From Isoetes taiwanensis (lineage: Eukaryota > Streptophyta > Lycopodiopsida > Isoetales > Isoetaceae), in NCBI GenBank assembly GCA_021234155.1, contig JAJEKV010000036.1:7765426-7829425 (forward strand): DNA of 64,000 nucleotides, read 5' to 3'. Positions 1 through 11,156 of the stretch are shown in pieces (within the stretch, counting starts at the first letter, position 1; each line of letters begins with the position of its first letter). Made by a program: the position numbers and the translations under genes. A model generated the notes under the pieces. The model had not been told where the DNA came from. It saw nothing but the letters and a program-made list of their open reading frames with translations, and searched no databases.

Positions 1-326
1 GCGAGAATATGGCAAGAAAAAAATCGGCAAGGCTACCTCCGTTTGAGTCTTCGAACGAGGAATAAAAATAACGCATATTTTCTCTGATTCTCGCATATAA
101 ATTTCTCCTACGTCGAGCCACTGGTATGCTACAGAGCAGACTTTCCCTTGAGATTAATAGCAATGCTGCAAGAAGTCAACACATTGATGGAAATATCTTC
201 ATAAAGCACTTGATATCTGCGAGATTTGTTGCAAATCCAACACCTTGATGAAAATAAGCACTCGATATTCTGATTTACGATACGAATCGCTCTTTTTGGG
301 AATATAACTCTGCTCATAAGAACAGA

Positions 327-1242
327 GTCCCACCAGGAGTGCCATAATGTTGAACCTGGTTCCCCACCCAGGCCAATACCCATATAATTTCATCTGAATA
401 CCATAGCCAAAAATCAAGACTTGCAACAAGATTTATCTTTCAACAAGATTTATCTTCCATTAAAAGGAACTAAATACAAATACAACAGGAAACTCCCTTG
501 CAAGGGCCTTCAACATAAGGATGAGGAGGCTGCCACCCTCCTCATATGAGCATTGCCACCATGCTCCAATAAAGAAACGTGAAGGGAAGAGGAGGAGAAT
601 AAATCTCCTCAAAATATTTATAGTTTTCACAATAAAATCTGAGCTTTCCAATATCCACCTCTTTATCAAGACCATTGAAAGCACCTCTTCATCTTCTCCC
701 TTCAATTCTTCACCTCTTCATCTCCACCATACACTACCCCATTAACCATCCAAATTACACTTATAATGTTGAACCACAAGTGGTTCAACATGTTTTTGTA
801 GACCATTTGAGCATATTTGGGGCATATTATAATGGTTAGGTCTTAAGGGCTTGGATGAAGTGGTGGAAGTGGATAGTTAGGATGAAAAGGCAAATTTTAT
901 GGTTGTGATGAAGAGGTGGAAAACAATGGTTCGGATTAAGAGGTGTAAAGATTAAATAGTTTGAGGAGATATTATCTCCTCCTCTTCCTTCAATGCTCGA
1001 AATGGAGTAGTGGCGGTGCTCTAAGAGGGGTGGCAGCCTCCTCTTCATTTGATTGAAGGCCCTTGCAAGGGATTTACGTTATATTTTGATCATGTTTTTA
1101 TTGCGAGAAAATATTTATATTTGTGCAAATTTTGATGTCTCATTAGGTTGATATTCAATTGATCTTTTCTTGAGATGATATTTTATGGGTGTTGGCACGG
1201 ATGGGGAACCCAGGTTCAACATTATGGCACTCCTGGTGGGAC
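327..1242. mobile_element. Foldback / MITE-like element with 30-bp perfect terminal inverted repeats
   Basis: Bases 327-356 are the exact reverse complement of 1213-1242. The inner arms (about 360-790 and 836-1200) are also imperfect inverted repeats, for example the shared block around GAAGGCCCTTGCAAGGGA. A 24-bp palindrome at 767-790 (TGTTGAACCAC, AA, then its complement) sits at the middle. There is no transposase reading frame, so it is a non-autonomous element. The superfamily is not clear because I cannot define a target-site duplication. Confidence 0.75.
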
Positions 1243-2249
1243 CTGGTCTTTTGATCAGGTTTTTTCTCCCCAGTAGAAGCTTGGTTGCCGATTTATTGAA
1301 GGCTAGATGCAGCAAAATATGGTTGAAGCGCTTGTCAATGGAACAACATAGATGATTTTCAAAGCCCGTGGATGGAGCGGCGGATAATGCGGATAATTTC
1401 AAAGCTTGAGGATAGAGCTTTTACCTAAAAGATTTCTGCTACTTTCACATCTACCTTCTGGCGATTCCTTGCATAAACCGCCATAGCCACAAGCCTCTTT
1501 GCACCGAATTTTGCCCATCTTCGGATTTTTACGCCCGGACCCTCACCGCCTTCTATCTGCGCGAGCCGAAATTGCATTTTGCTTCAATGCCTTACATTTG
1601 CATGATTATTGCAAATCCACGCCAAATTCATTACGTTTTACGCATCACCTTTGTTTCAACGTCGAAAAGGATTTCGCATCTGCTTACAATTGTTTGCACC
1701 TAATTCTATACTGCATCAGAATATGCCACCTTGAGCTCTACCTCTAGATCTTTCTCAAAATAACCTGTGCCTGCTATTTTGTAAACCGAGCTGTGTTTGA
1801 ACAGCCGAAATCTCATGCTTCGTTGCTTTATCTTTTGCCCTATTCTTTCTTGCCCTAACCCTAAATATTTCTTTATCCTTGTCTGCTATTATTCTATTTT
1901 CCAACCATTGCCCATAGCCTATTATTTTGGGGCACCCCATGGTTCTTGTTGGGACACCCTAAGGTTTTGCCAATGTATGACATGCACTAATGATGCTATT
2001 TTATATAACTTTATTATATTATTTTGCCAAAGAGGGTTACTTCTGCGTGGACCAGAGCCACAGTAGCCAGTGCGGACGTTGGGAGTACCTTTCTTGGACT
2101 TGTTGAGTATGGTTATTCACACGTGGTCGAGCCAAAGTAGCCGATCTTGGCAGTGGATGTGCCCAAACTCATTTTGTGTACTTCATAATGTATCTTTAAG
2201 TGCTATATTATGTGTTGGGCGAGGGGACCCGACCCGCTTTTTTTAGGGC
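1243..2249. other. Stretch without a recognised gene
   Basis: Mixed-composition DNA between two copies of the foldback family. It contains only short open frames without recognisable domains. A CCCTAACCCTAAA stretch near 1854 is telobox-like, but no gene follows it that I can support. Confidence 0.4.
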
Positions 2250-2815
2250 ATAATGTTGAACCACAAGTGGTTCAACATGTTTTTTGAAGACCATTGACAT
2301 ATTTGGAGCAACCACAAGTGGTTCAACATGTTTTGAAGACCATTGATATATTTGGGGCAATGGTCAATAAGTGTAATTTGGGGCAATGGTTAATGGGGTA
2401 GTGTATGGTGGAGATGAAGAGGTGAAGAATTGAAGGGAGAAGATGAAGAGGTGCTTTCAATGGTCTTGATAAAGAGGTGGATATTGGAAAGCTCAGATTT
2501 TATTGTGAAAACTATAAATATTTTGAGGAGATTTATTCTCCTCCTCTTCCCTTCACGTTTCTTTATTGGAGCATGGTGGCAATGCTCATATGAGGGAGGG
2601 TGGCCCTCCTCATCCTTATGTTGAAGGCCCTTGCAAGGGAGTTTCCTGTTGTATTTGTATTTAGTTCCTTTTAATGGAAGATAAATCTTGTTGAAAGATA
2701 AATCTTGTTGAAAGATAAATCTTGTTGCAAGTCTTGATTTTTGGCTATGGTATTCAGATGAAATTATATGGGTATTGGCCTGGATGGGGAACCGGGTTCA
2801 ACATTACATCATGGA
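2250..2815. repeat. Half copy of the same foldback element, inverted
   Basis: This segment runs from the central palindrome (2254-2277) to the element end (GGGTTCAACATTAC near 2800). It is nearly identical to the reverse complement of about 346-790, so it forms a second, larger inverted repeat with it. The 16-bp unit AAGATAAATCTTGTTG occurs three times at about 2680-2730 but only twice in the other arm. It is either a solo half element or the right end of a larger 346-2812 foldback element. Confidence 0.7.
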
Positions 2816-3275
2816 GGGACTAGTCCTTTCTTTGTCAAATAACTCTCAAGATAGGGATCCATCTCCTTAGTCCGATCTAGTTCTGGATGCGTTTTGACAA
2901 CATCTGATACTGTTTTACCAGAAGCCAAGCCAATCATGATGGACATGAATAGTACTAGAAACTCATCTGTTGAGTAATCTTGTGGAGTATAAGTTGGTGG
3001 ATTTAGAGCCTGACCTTGATTATAAAAGCACTTAAGAGCATCATCATCTACTATTATGATGTCCTCTTTCTTTTGAATGCCAAGCTGATCCATCATAGTA
3101 CCAAGATGTTTCCACGAAGACCGGGTTTGCCATCCGGATCTCTTGGATGTGGAAACTTTATATACTTACTTTGGTCCCAAATCGTCACAAAGTCTCGATT
3201 CATGCCTCGTAACACCCTAAGTACTTCATCAACATTTCGCGTTCCATTGAGGACCGGATGGCAACTTCGAAACAA
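2809..3275 (-). pseudogene. C-terminal part of a broken transposon-type protein, family unknown
   Basis: Two overlapping minus-strand frames (3093-3275, then 2809-3096) read as one protein end after a frameshift. The first holds EVLRVLRGMNRDFVTIWDQ; the second is a 95-residue acidic segment ending in TKKGLVPP. It follows in order from the minus-strand fragments at 6.1-7.2, 5.1-5.5, 4.1-4.7 and 3.5-4.1 kb, so all probably belong to one decayed gene. I do not recognise the fold. Confidence 0.45.
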
Positions 3276-3532
3276 TCTGACGCCTCATTCATCATATCTT
3301 CTAAGTGTGGGCGAGGATAGATCCACTTAGTATTCGATTCTAGAGGGACTTGCTTTCGAAGTCATCCCCGTTAATAAGCTTCTTAGGAACGCGTTTTACA
3401 CGGGACACCATTCGGATCGAAGACAATGATTTTGTCACAAGCGGTGGAGGCCCTGAACCATGGAAAACAAAGAGTTAGCCATGCAAAAGTGTTACGCAAT
3501 ACACGCATGGCGTTTTATCCTTCATAAATAAG

Positions 3533-4061
3533 CTACATATCACCCTGGCGTGAATTACCTTTCATCGTCGTCGTCATCCAGCGGCCGGTCTTAGCGTCTA
3601 CTTCACTCAGGGATGCTTTATCGTGAAGCATGAACATACACCCGTTAAGTTCGGACCGTTCTCTTCTATGAAAGCTACCACGGGGTTTGATTCCTAACCT
3701 CGGTGGTTGCATCGAAGCTTGCATGATCATCCCGGGCGCTATCGACAGCGCTGCCGTCGTATCCCCAAATTTGGACATTACCGGTTGGAATGTTATGAAG
3801 CATGGACTCCAAATTTTTCTCCATGGTCTCACGTTCCCACTCTAGCATTTAACCTTCTCCTCGGGGGTTGCATTGCTTTTGAACATTACGGAGTTGCGGT
3901 CGGGGCTTTTGTGAACTAGTATTCGCTACGCCCTTTGTAAGGTACCAAAGCCCACGGGTTTTATCTTTGATGGGACCCCAATCAGCCGTGGCTAGTACCT
4001 TTTCGAAAAACACTTCAAAGGAAATCCACAGACGGGTCATCGTTGACCAAAACTTAAACAT
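3533..4061 (-). pseudogene. Middle part of the same broken minus-strand protein
   Basis: Two frames, 3849-4061 (contains LATADWGPIKDKTRGLWYL) and 3533-3832 (contains a His/Arg-rich stretch and NGCMFMLHDKAS), are collinear with the flanking fragments and separated by frameshifts. Their amino-acid composition looks like real protein. No catalytic motif can be named with confidence. Confidence 0.4.
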
Positions 4062-4085
4062 CTTCTTGATGTCTTGGGGGCCTCT

Positions 4086-4680
4086 CTACCAATATACCCT
4101 CCAACATGCAATTCCGCGGCAAGTGGTATCAAGTGGTGCAAATGCCTCAACAAGATAGCTTGCCAGATTGATTGCAAACCCATGTTTATTCAAGGGTCCC
4201 TTTTCTTTTGTCATCAATTCCAGAGTGATATCTTTCCGGTAGAGGTTAGGAACATCAAATTCCTCGCCTTCATTTGCTTCATCCTCATCATCTGCTTTGT
4301 AGAAGACATTTTTCAAGTTGGGTTCATCCAAAAGAAAACACTGCCACGCACCTTTATCCGATGCCCCTTTGCTCTTAGCTACCTCATAGTTGTCATCTGG
4401 CACAAGGGATATCATTATGAAGATTATACAAGCGCTTTTATACTGCATCCTCAAATCAGTATCCTTTGTCTCAAAGAGAAGAGAGCCTTCCCCAACGACC
4501 TTTAGGCATTCCAAGTCGTATGAAGCCACCAAAGCATGCATATGAGGCTCTCCTGGGGGGCATATGATGACAATAGTAAAGAGCTTCTGAGTTGTTAAGC
4601 CTATCACGGCTACTAAAAAAAAACTGGCCACTCTGTTGAGTCATCCCCTTCTCTCCTTTTGCCCCTGCTATCCAATACAA
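4086..4680 (-). pseudogene. Middle part of the same broken minus-strand protein, acidic segment
   Basis: The frame at 4086-4631 encodes 181 residues. It has an acidic stretch (KADDEDEANEGEEFDVPNL) followed by YRKDITLELMTKEKGPLNKH. The overlapping frame at 4471-4680 looks like a shifted continuation. This is the longest single open piece of the 2.8-7.2 kb gene. Function unknown. Confidence 0.45.
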
Positions 4681-5056
4681 ACAGAGAATATTTACGAGGG
4701 GCCTATTGTTGTATCGGGTAGGAGACCTTTATAGCCGATGAGACCAGGTATTTGAGTGCGGTAAGTCACCACCAACATCTTCCGGGGCGGCAACCTTTCT
4801 TCTCGGCTCAACCATCACCTTATCGGATAGCTTTGAGGTGTCTTTGTTGGTTCTTTGATTTCTGTTTTGCAGAAATTCCTTCACCAAAAGACGTATTTCT
4901 TGATGTCATCAGCGGAGACATGCCATACTTGTCTGGTAGCCGACTTCGGACAATGTTACATCACCGGATAGCTTCTGAAGTTCTTCACCAACTTTACCTT
5001 CATAACTTCGCATGTTCTTTATATGAGTGCAACAATCAATGAAGGATATTTTGTCC

Positions 5057-5470
5057 TTAAGCGAAGAAGCCTTCTTGTCTGAGAACTTCTTTGTTTATGC
5101 ATTGATTTAACAACCAAATGATTTCATCATCTTGAAGGCCACATACTTTCCTCATCTCGGTAGTCTTGAGATCAAATATTGAAGTATCTTGAGGAGGCAC
5201 TTCGTCCGATTGGGTCTGGTAGTCGTTTACGAAGCATAGGCATCCCGGACTTCGTTCCACTTCACCCGGACCGTCCTTAGCGAAGGCGATCTTGTAGGCA
5301 TCGTAGGGCCTCCGGAAGTCGCCTGCGTCTTCTTCCTCCCCCGTTTTTTCCCCCTTTTTGGCTCTTGGTTTTCTATCTTGGATTATAGTCCCGAGCCAAG
5401 GTCTTTTCCAATGCCTTAAATTCCCTCGGACTTCGTTCCTCCCCTCGCTTTTGTTTGCGGGGTCTTCCAT
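5057..5470 (-). pseudogene. Middle part of the same broken minus-strand protein
   Basis: 137 residues. A basic, glycine-poor start is followed by SIFDLKTTEMRKVCGLQDDE and then IIWLLNQCINKEV, which looks like a short helical domain. The frame closes at GFFA, and the sequence downstream to 4680 has no long frame. It lies in order between the ParB-like block (6.1-7.2 kb) and the 4.1-4.7 kb fragment. Confidence 0.4.
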
Positions 5471-5607
5471 ATTCTATCCATTATTTGGCGGGCATGACCA
5501 TTTGTTCCCGCGTAAGGGCTGCGTGTAAGGAAAGCATGTCAACCAATATGGCGGGGGCATACAAAATTAACAGCTTTTTAGATCAAGCAAAAGGATAATC
5601 CCGAGGG

Positions 5608-6072
5608 AAAGTCAAAGGCGGCGTGCCAATTAGGTGCACGGCGTGAATTCATCTTTATATTCGGCGTGGCGTGAATTCATGTTGCCAATTCCGCGCTGGC
5701 GTGTATTAGTCCGTGGTGTCGGCATGAACACCGCCCGCGCGAATTATAGCGATACCCGGCGGTAATTCATCTTTTTATAGTCGGCGGCGTGGCGTGAATT
5801 CATGTTGGCAATTCGGCGTGGCGTGTGTTCATCTTGCGACAATTGCGGCGAATACACGCCCGGCGCTTGAAAGCGGCTTTATGAAACACGCCAGGCGCAA
5901 ATTGGCAACCTTCGCATTGCATCGCTGGCGTGTATTCGTCTGATGAAGAAAATGCGATTACATTGGCAATTGGCGTGGCGTGTATTCATCTTGACAATTC
6001 GCCGGGCGAATACACGCCAGCGCCGAATTGGCAAAATGAAATCACGCCACGCTAAATTGGCACGCCTTGACA
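5608..6072. repeat. GC-rich hairpin element built of repeated CGTGAATTCAT / GCCAATT modules
   Basis: The left arm from about 5608 (GGCGTGCCAATTA, GGCGTGGCGTGAATTCAT) recurs inverted in the right arm ending near 6070 (TAAATTGGCACGCCTTGAC). Modules of about 30-60 bp (GTGGCGTGAATTCAT, TTGCCAATTC, GGCGTGTATT) are repeated inside each arm. It lies inside the broken minus-strand gene and probably inserted there. Confidence 0.6.
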
Positions 6073-6121
6073 CCGCGGACCTAGTCTACTACTCAAGTAT
6101 TGCTACTTGATATATCCGACT

Positions 6122-7190
6122 CTATTCCACCAAATATACTAACCTTTTATAAAGAAAGACTTCGCTCATTTCGTTCAATGTTGCACTAATCTCGCGGATC
6201 CTCTCGGGGGGTATGGGGGGCTTAGAAACCGGCACACCTCTGTGGTTGTAATGTAGCGGATACATTGTTTGTCCGGTTTGCTTAGCCCGGTTGGATAGGG
6301 ATCGTTGTGCCTCAATAGAATGCTTTGTCCCGGCAATAATAAAGAAGCATACATTAGGGTTCTCCACACCTAGCTCTTCTAGTGTTGTCCACCGGAGTGG
6401 AGCATCCTTTTTCTTATCCCAAGGAAGCACGTCGGTGGCATAGGAACTTGCCCCGGATTCCTCACCATCGCCCTCAATATTTCTCTTGCATGCCGGGGAT
6501 CATACCTCCCGCTAACAAGACTTGACTTATGTGATCTCAACGGACGGGTCAACATGGATGGGATGTGTAAAAGATTGGCCAAGTGGGTAGTTGTCTGCAG
6601 ATACTTGACTACCCTACTCATTGCCTCCAGTTGCAATTTCTTTTTCGAGTCATTTTCACGCCAAAATGCCATCAACATTTGGCCGGGGATGTCCTTTTCC
6701 TAAGTCCAAATCTTCGTTTACATCCCCGATATCATTTTGATGCTTCATCTCCTCCGGTAGTAACTTGAAGAAGGTCCTCGCAAAGCTCTCCCTCACTGCA
6801 GACACCCTTCACTAATAGAAACCGGAGTGAGGGACAAGTATTTTGAGGCCATCCGTGCCTTGAAACATAACTCAAAGACTCACGCCCTTCTTCATCGGAC
6901 CATCTTTGAAAGCTGTTGTTCCGCATGTGTAACCGGACGAGATCTTTCTTGTGGTTCTTCACAACCTCCACTAGGAGTTGACAACATATGTCATCCCCGC
7001 TCCTCACAAGTGATAAGAATACCTTGTTTCTTCATAAGATCGGTGTCTTTCTTTGGAGTGTAAAACAAGATCCACCTTACCATTTGTTTTGCCTACATCA
7101 ACATACCCACTCATACTTGCCATCCATCTTCTCCTCGGGGCATGGAGGATCTCAGGCGTTCTGATAATGGATCCGCTATCATCCATCGAT
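6122..7190 (-). pseudogene. N-terminal block of the broken gene, with a possible ParB/sulfiredoxin-like fold
   Basis: Frames at 7004-7186, 6732-7007, 6379-6678 and 6122-6430 follow each other on the minus strand with shifts. The third contains GRYDPRHAREILRAMVRNPG, and the fourth contains PLRWTTLEELG followed by FFIIAGTKHSIEAQRSL. A 'position to sample, then I(x)GG/AG-x-H-x-x-A' pattern is what ParB and sulfiredoxin-like nuclease folds show, so I suggest that fold. The key residues are not strictly those of bacterial ParB (GERR). An alternative is an unrelated plant transposon-borne domain. Confidence 0.4.
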
Positions 7191-8020
7191 AATGCATAGG
7201 ATCTTGCATCCTCATTGGCTTTCCCTTTTACGTGGTGGAGCTCATTGGAGTATCTTCCGAGCCTCTTGCTTTCTTAGGAGGAGGTGTAGGAGCTACCATT
7301 CGGTTTTGTCTCTTCTTCCCTCGCAAACGAGGGTGCAATACACGCTTTAGCGCGATTTGGTGGTCATCAATTCGGCCAGGCTAAAGTACGAGAATGGCAT
7401 ACGGTCCCCAATTACGGACATGCACTCATAAAGCGCCAATTACGGCATGCCCGACGCAGACACTCGGGCGAGGCCAACTAAACACGGTCATACTACTTTA
7501 CAAATTATAGAAACGCTTAATCACGAAAGGGGACAATTTAACACGAAGGACATTTATTATGCGGATGCAAATAAAGTCACCTGCGAGAAATGAGCAAAAA
7601 AGAAATGATAGACAGGAGTGTGGCGCAGCTATAGAAATTTAAGTCACCGCTACAGAAATAATAGACAGAGTATAGGTAGAAGATACGAGCAAATACAAAG
7701 AAATACATTAAATACAAGAATACTGAGCAAACACCGCACACTAATCAGAGCAATGAACAATGAATGAATAACACACAGAATGATGACAATACTGACCTTC
7801 AAGACCTTCTCTGCCCGGCCGAAGTTTGGAGCAAAGACGACCTTTGGGTGGCATCTTCGCGATGATCTTGAGCTTCCGAGTTCTTGAGTTCTTGAGCCGG
7901 GAGTTCTTTTGAGCCGCCTCTTGAGCAAGTCGACAATCAAAAAGCAAGAAATGGAATTCAAAAACTTATATAGATTTCCATAAGGCGATTAGGTCGGCTT
8001 TCGATCGACGGGTTTCATTC
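7191..8020. other. Stretch without a recognised gene
   Basis: It contains scattered short repeats of GCGCCAATTACGG / CCAATTACGGACATGC type near 7400-7450 that resemble the hairpin modules of 5.6-6.1 kb. An AT-rich part follows at 7500-7790. The short frames at 7650-7961 show no domain. Confidence 0.4.
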
Positions 8021-8151
8021 GGATCGACTTTTGATCGACGGTCCGATAGAAGCGAGCGGTTATTAAAATTTCGCGGATCGACTTTTAATCGACGGTCCGA
8101 TAGAAGGGAGCAGATATTTAAATTTCATGGATCGACTTTTAATCGACGGTT
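8021..8151. repeat. 54-bp tandem repeat, about 2.4 units
   Basis: Units start at 8021, 8075 and 8129 with GGATCGACTTTTRATCGACGG. Full units are 54 bp and differ at only a few sites. A degenerate half unit precedes it near 7996. Each unit holds a near-palindrome ATCGAC...ATCGAC. It could be a subterminal repeat of the transposon that carried the DUF8039-like exon downstream. Confidence 0.8.
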
Positions 8152-8484
8152 AGCAATCTTACGATTGGGCCTAATGGACGGGACGCGATCGTACGAGCAG
8201 TAAATGGCTCTACGACCGTCGTATTGTCAAATCCCATAATTAGATTTCACTCAGCGGCTAGAAAAGCAGTACAATTAACGGATAATTTGAAACTACCACC
8301 TAATCTTGCCGCCAGCCTTTCTTGTCATTCGAACTCGAAAGAACTTGGAAGAACAGGAAGAACTCGAAAGAACTCGGAAGAACTGGGAGAAGTCGGCGCG
8401 AAGCGATGTCGCCTTCATGTAAGTTCATCTACTCTTCCATAACCCAAGCTCCAAATTAATCCCATGATCTTGCGACATTGAACA

Positions 8485-8729
8485 GCGTTGGAGAAGAATG
8501 CTACATGCTGACGACGAATTTGAAGAGGAGGGTGGGAAATTGCAAGATAGAATCAGTCGATCCGGAAGCAATCTGCCATGGAGTTCCTCTTGGAAATGAT
8601 CATGTGAAGATTCTAGTAACCAGTTGCCATTTCAACGACGAAGCATTACCCAGAAGGCATCCTGATGGAGACACAGTGGGTGAAAGCATCGGAACCTTTG
8701 TTGCATGGCCAGTAATTCGCTTAAAGAAG
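8485..8729 (+). pseudogene. Exon fragment resembling the plant transposon-associated DUF8039 domain
   Basis: The frame gives a conserved-looking block: ICHGVPLGNDHVKILVTSC, then TVGESIGTFVAWPVIRLKK. The pattern 'V(x)G.V...HVKV.V........TV.EA.GTFVAWP' is what I associate with DUF8039 proteins linked to plant CACTA-type transposons (from memory, not searched). The frame stops at a good splice donor (AAGAAG/GTGAGT, 8730) and is preceded by a possible acceptor (TTGAACAG, 8484). It therefore looks like one exon of a larger gene whose other exons are not visible here. Confidence 0.5.
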
Positions 8730-9424
8730 GTGAGTTTCATTTTCTTGGAAGACATAGAGGAAGATTGAGTGCTCATACTAAAATGCACAAGCTGATTCTG
8801 TCATATGTATGAAATTAAAACGCTTGCATGCCAGACCATTCATTCAATATTGCAAAACTATAAGGCTGCCGGACGAGAGCATTCTGTGAATTTAAAAACA
8901 CTGTATTCTTTACATGGATGGGATATTCTTTAAAAAACCTGCATTCTTTACATTGTTTTAATTACATCTGTGTGTTATTCATCTATGTGTTATTCATCTG
9001 TGTGTTGTTCCTCAGTGGTCTCAAATGCTGGCACAATAGTCTCAAATGCTGTTGAAAAAAGATAAACTGGCATACAAGATTCGGGCAACTAAGATGGTGC
9101 AGCTATTGGGATATTACCCAAAATGGCTTCGAGGTCTGCAACTCTAATTATCAGCTTAGCATTCTCCATTTCAAGCCCCTAAATAGCACGACACTACTCA
9201 TTGAATAAGCTTATGCTTGTAGCCTATGCTGGCACAGGAGGAACTTCAGTTGAATACGCGCCATGCGTATGTTTAGTTGAATACGCGCCAGGCGCGAATT
9301 CATTGAAAAAACAAATTAGTAATTTCGCGCCATGAGCTAATACCATTCACTTGTAATTTAAATGCCATGCGTGTATCCTGTATTGTACTTTAAAGCAAGA
9401 TCGTAATTTCTTCCCGTAAGTCAT
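8730..9424. other. Stretch without a recognised gene
   Basis: AT-rich DNA with a short duplication (ATCTGTGTGTTATTCATC, 8965-9010) and scattered GCGCCATGCG / GCGCCAGGCG modules at 9255-9300, similar in style to the hairpin elements nearby. No coding signal. Confidence 0.4.
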
Positions 9425-9650
9425 CGTAATTTTAAATTGAGAAGATTGAGATCATGCCATGCGCCGAATATATGTTTATGTGCAAAATGTTTATATTGTG
9501 CAAAGTCCAATACCGGCGTGAACTGCATAAAGCTAATTATCGTATGCAATTCACGCCAGCGTATTGGACTTGCTGACAATTTAAACATTTTGCACACAAA
9601 CGCATTTCGCGGGGCGTGATCTCACTCACTTCTCTCAAAATTAAGAATGA
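9425..9650. repeat. Long near-perfect hairpin (foldback element), about 95-bp stem
   Basis: The left arm (TTGAGAAG at 9436, then GTGCAAAATGTTTA at 9480, then GTCCAATACCGGCGTGAA) is mirrored on the right (TTCACGCCAGCGTATTGGAC at about 9550, TTTAAACATTTTGCAC, then CTTCTCTCAA at 9630). The loop centre is near 9540. No coding capacity; it is a small non-autonomous foldback element. Confidence 0.75.
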
Positions 9651-9751
9651 AAGAGCCAGAACTCAAAACAGCTTATGAAGAAATTACAGTTATGCTTACA
9701 AGTTAGAGTTGACACTAAAGAAACATATTGCAGTCATTAATCCTTGTATTC
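9651..9751. repeat. Left copy of a ~136-bp tandem unit, cut off by the LTR element
   Basis: This sequence (CAAAACAGCTTATGAAGAAATT ... AAACATATTGCAGTC ... CCTTGTATT) recurs at 29,205-29,297, directly beyond the right end of the large retrotransposon. The element therefore inserted into an existing tandem repeat. Confidence 0.75.
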
Positions 9752-10380
9752 TGTGACGCTCCGGGCATTTATACGGTATAATGTTATGCACGCCGGGACA
9801 CGTCACTAGGACATAAGGGGGTAATTGTCTAGGTGGGAGTCCACCACAATGGTTTTATTTAGCTATGTTAATAAATCCATTGTGGATAATTATAAAGTAT
9901 ATAGCCTAATTACCCTTTAATTAGCACCAACAAGGGGGTGACACTTGGCCCAAATCGATTGGGCAAGGCATGGTTTCCATTTTGGACACCCAAATTAGGG
10001 CTTTTGTGCCCAATTCGAATTAGGAGCAGCTGGAGATGGAGGAGAGGAGCTGCTGGGCGCCCAAGGAGCAGTTGAGCCCAAGGATCGCCGAGGCCGTTCT
10101 TTGGCCTTAGGTTTCTGGCACCCCGAATCGCCGGACACCCACTAGCTGTCGCTGCCACCCTAGTTACAGCAAGATGGAAGCACCCCACGATAATGGTTCC
10201 AAACCTCTTGGAGTCCCATTGAAGGCGTGGGCGAATGACCCCTTCGCGGTCCTTCTTTCGCACCATAATATGGGTGGCCGGAATAGACTGAGGGAGCCAC
10301 CATGGCGCAGGTGGTCGCCATGGGAGGGGAAAGTCCCCGTATGTATACGTCCGGGTCGATATATATTCGTGAGCGCCACA
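9752..10380 (+). repeat. 5' LTR of the outer retrotransposon
   Basis: 629 bp, TG...CA ends. It matches the split 3' LTR piece by piece: 9800-9990 with 21,075-21,295, about 9990-10,197 with 27,765-27,954, and 10,204-10,380 with 28,985-29,161. The match is high except for short indels. Confidence 0.88.
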
Positions 10381-10382
10381 AG

Positions 10383-10394
10383 TGGTATCGAGCC
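10383..10394 (+). other. Primer binding site (initiator tRNA-Met type)
   Basis: TGGTATCGAGCC lies two bases after the LTR end. It fits the complement of the plant initiator tRNA-Met 3' end (TGGTATCAGAGC) except for the usual small differences. Confidence 0.75.
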
Positions 10395-10838
10395 ATGATT
10401 ACGGTTGACCGGAATCATAGCATCGCCAAACTCTAACTTCGTAGTTAAATTGGCTAGGGTAGGAGGCTAAGCTAGTGTGATTGTTAGTTCTTTGATGTTT
10501 GGCTTTGTGTTAGGTTAAAGTAAGAAATTGTAAGTTTAAAGAAGTTAGGGCAAAGGACCCAAGTTTGAGGGGCTATAACTTTTGTAGGTAGCCGATGAAG
10601 GCGAAATGGCTCCATTGGATCGGCGACCCCAAATACCCTAGGACGGTCGTTAGGCGGTGAAAAATGGTCAAGGAGGGGCCCCGAAAGTCAACTTCGGCGC
10701 CCGCTTTGCTTTCGGCGACTTCGAGAATCATGGTAGGAGCGCGTATAATGCCGTCGGCGCCCGACCGTATAAAACGCGTATTTCCACCGTATAAAGTTTT
10801 CGTATTTTTTTTTATGTACATATTATTTTGGCGCCCCA

Positions 10839-10905
10839 ATCCAAATTTGAACCCATGACCTCTCAACTCCAAGCCTAGATGCCTACCACCACACCAAGCT
10901 CTCTC
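10839..10905 (-). repeat. Degenerate tRNA-derived SINE head
   Basis: Read on the minus strand, TGGTGTGGTGG resembles a pol III A box and GGGTTCAAATTT resembles a B box, about 40 bp apart. Each misses one consensus base. It lies just beside a better SINE head at 10,985-11,060. Confidence 0.45.
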
Positions 10906-10984
10906 TTGAATGTAATATATGTGTTTCACATATTTCTTATACACATATAATACTCTATTTCTTTGCATAGCAACTTTTGTATAA

Positions 10985-11060
10985 AAAGGTACTATGGGGT
11001 CTTGAACCCCTAACCTTCTGCGCCCAAACCAAGACCTTTACCAATAAGCCAACTTTTTTC
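10985..11060 (-). repeat. tRNA-derived SINE head
   Basis: On the minus strand the A box TGGCTTATTGG (11,041-11,051) and B box GTTCAAGAC (10,999-11,007) both fit the pol III consensus exactly, with 33 bp between them. B-box flanks GGG...CCCC can pair as a T-arm remnant. No complete tRNA cloverleaf is present, so it is a SINE and not a tRNA gene. Confidence 0.65.
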
Positions 11061-11156
11061 TTGAAGGAATATAACCCTTTTTCTAGTATTTATAGTGCAT
11101 CTATTTCCCTATTTAAATTAGAGGCGTGCCTTTGGTAAACCCACGAAGTGGAGGCA

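Noticed and set aside
10985-11060. A true tRNA gene on the minus strand
   Set aside because: A and B boxes are present, but acceptor and anticodon stems do not form; SINE head is the better call.
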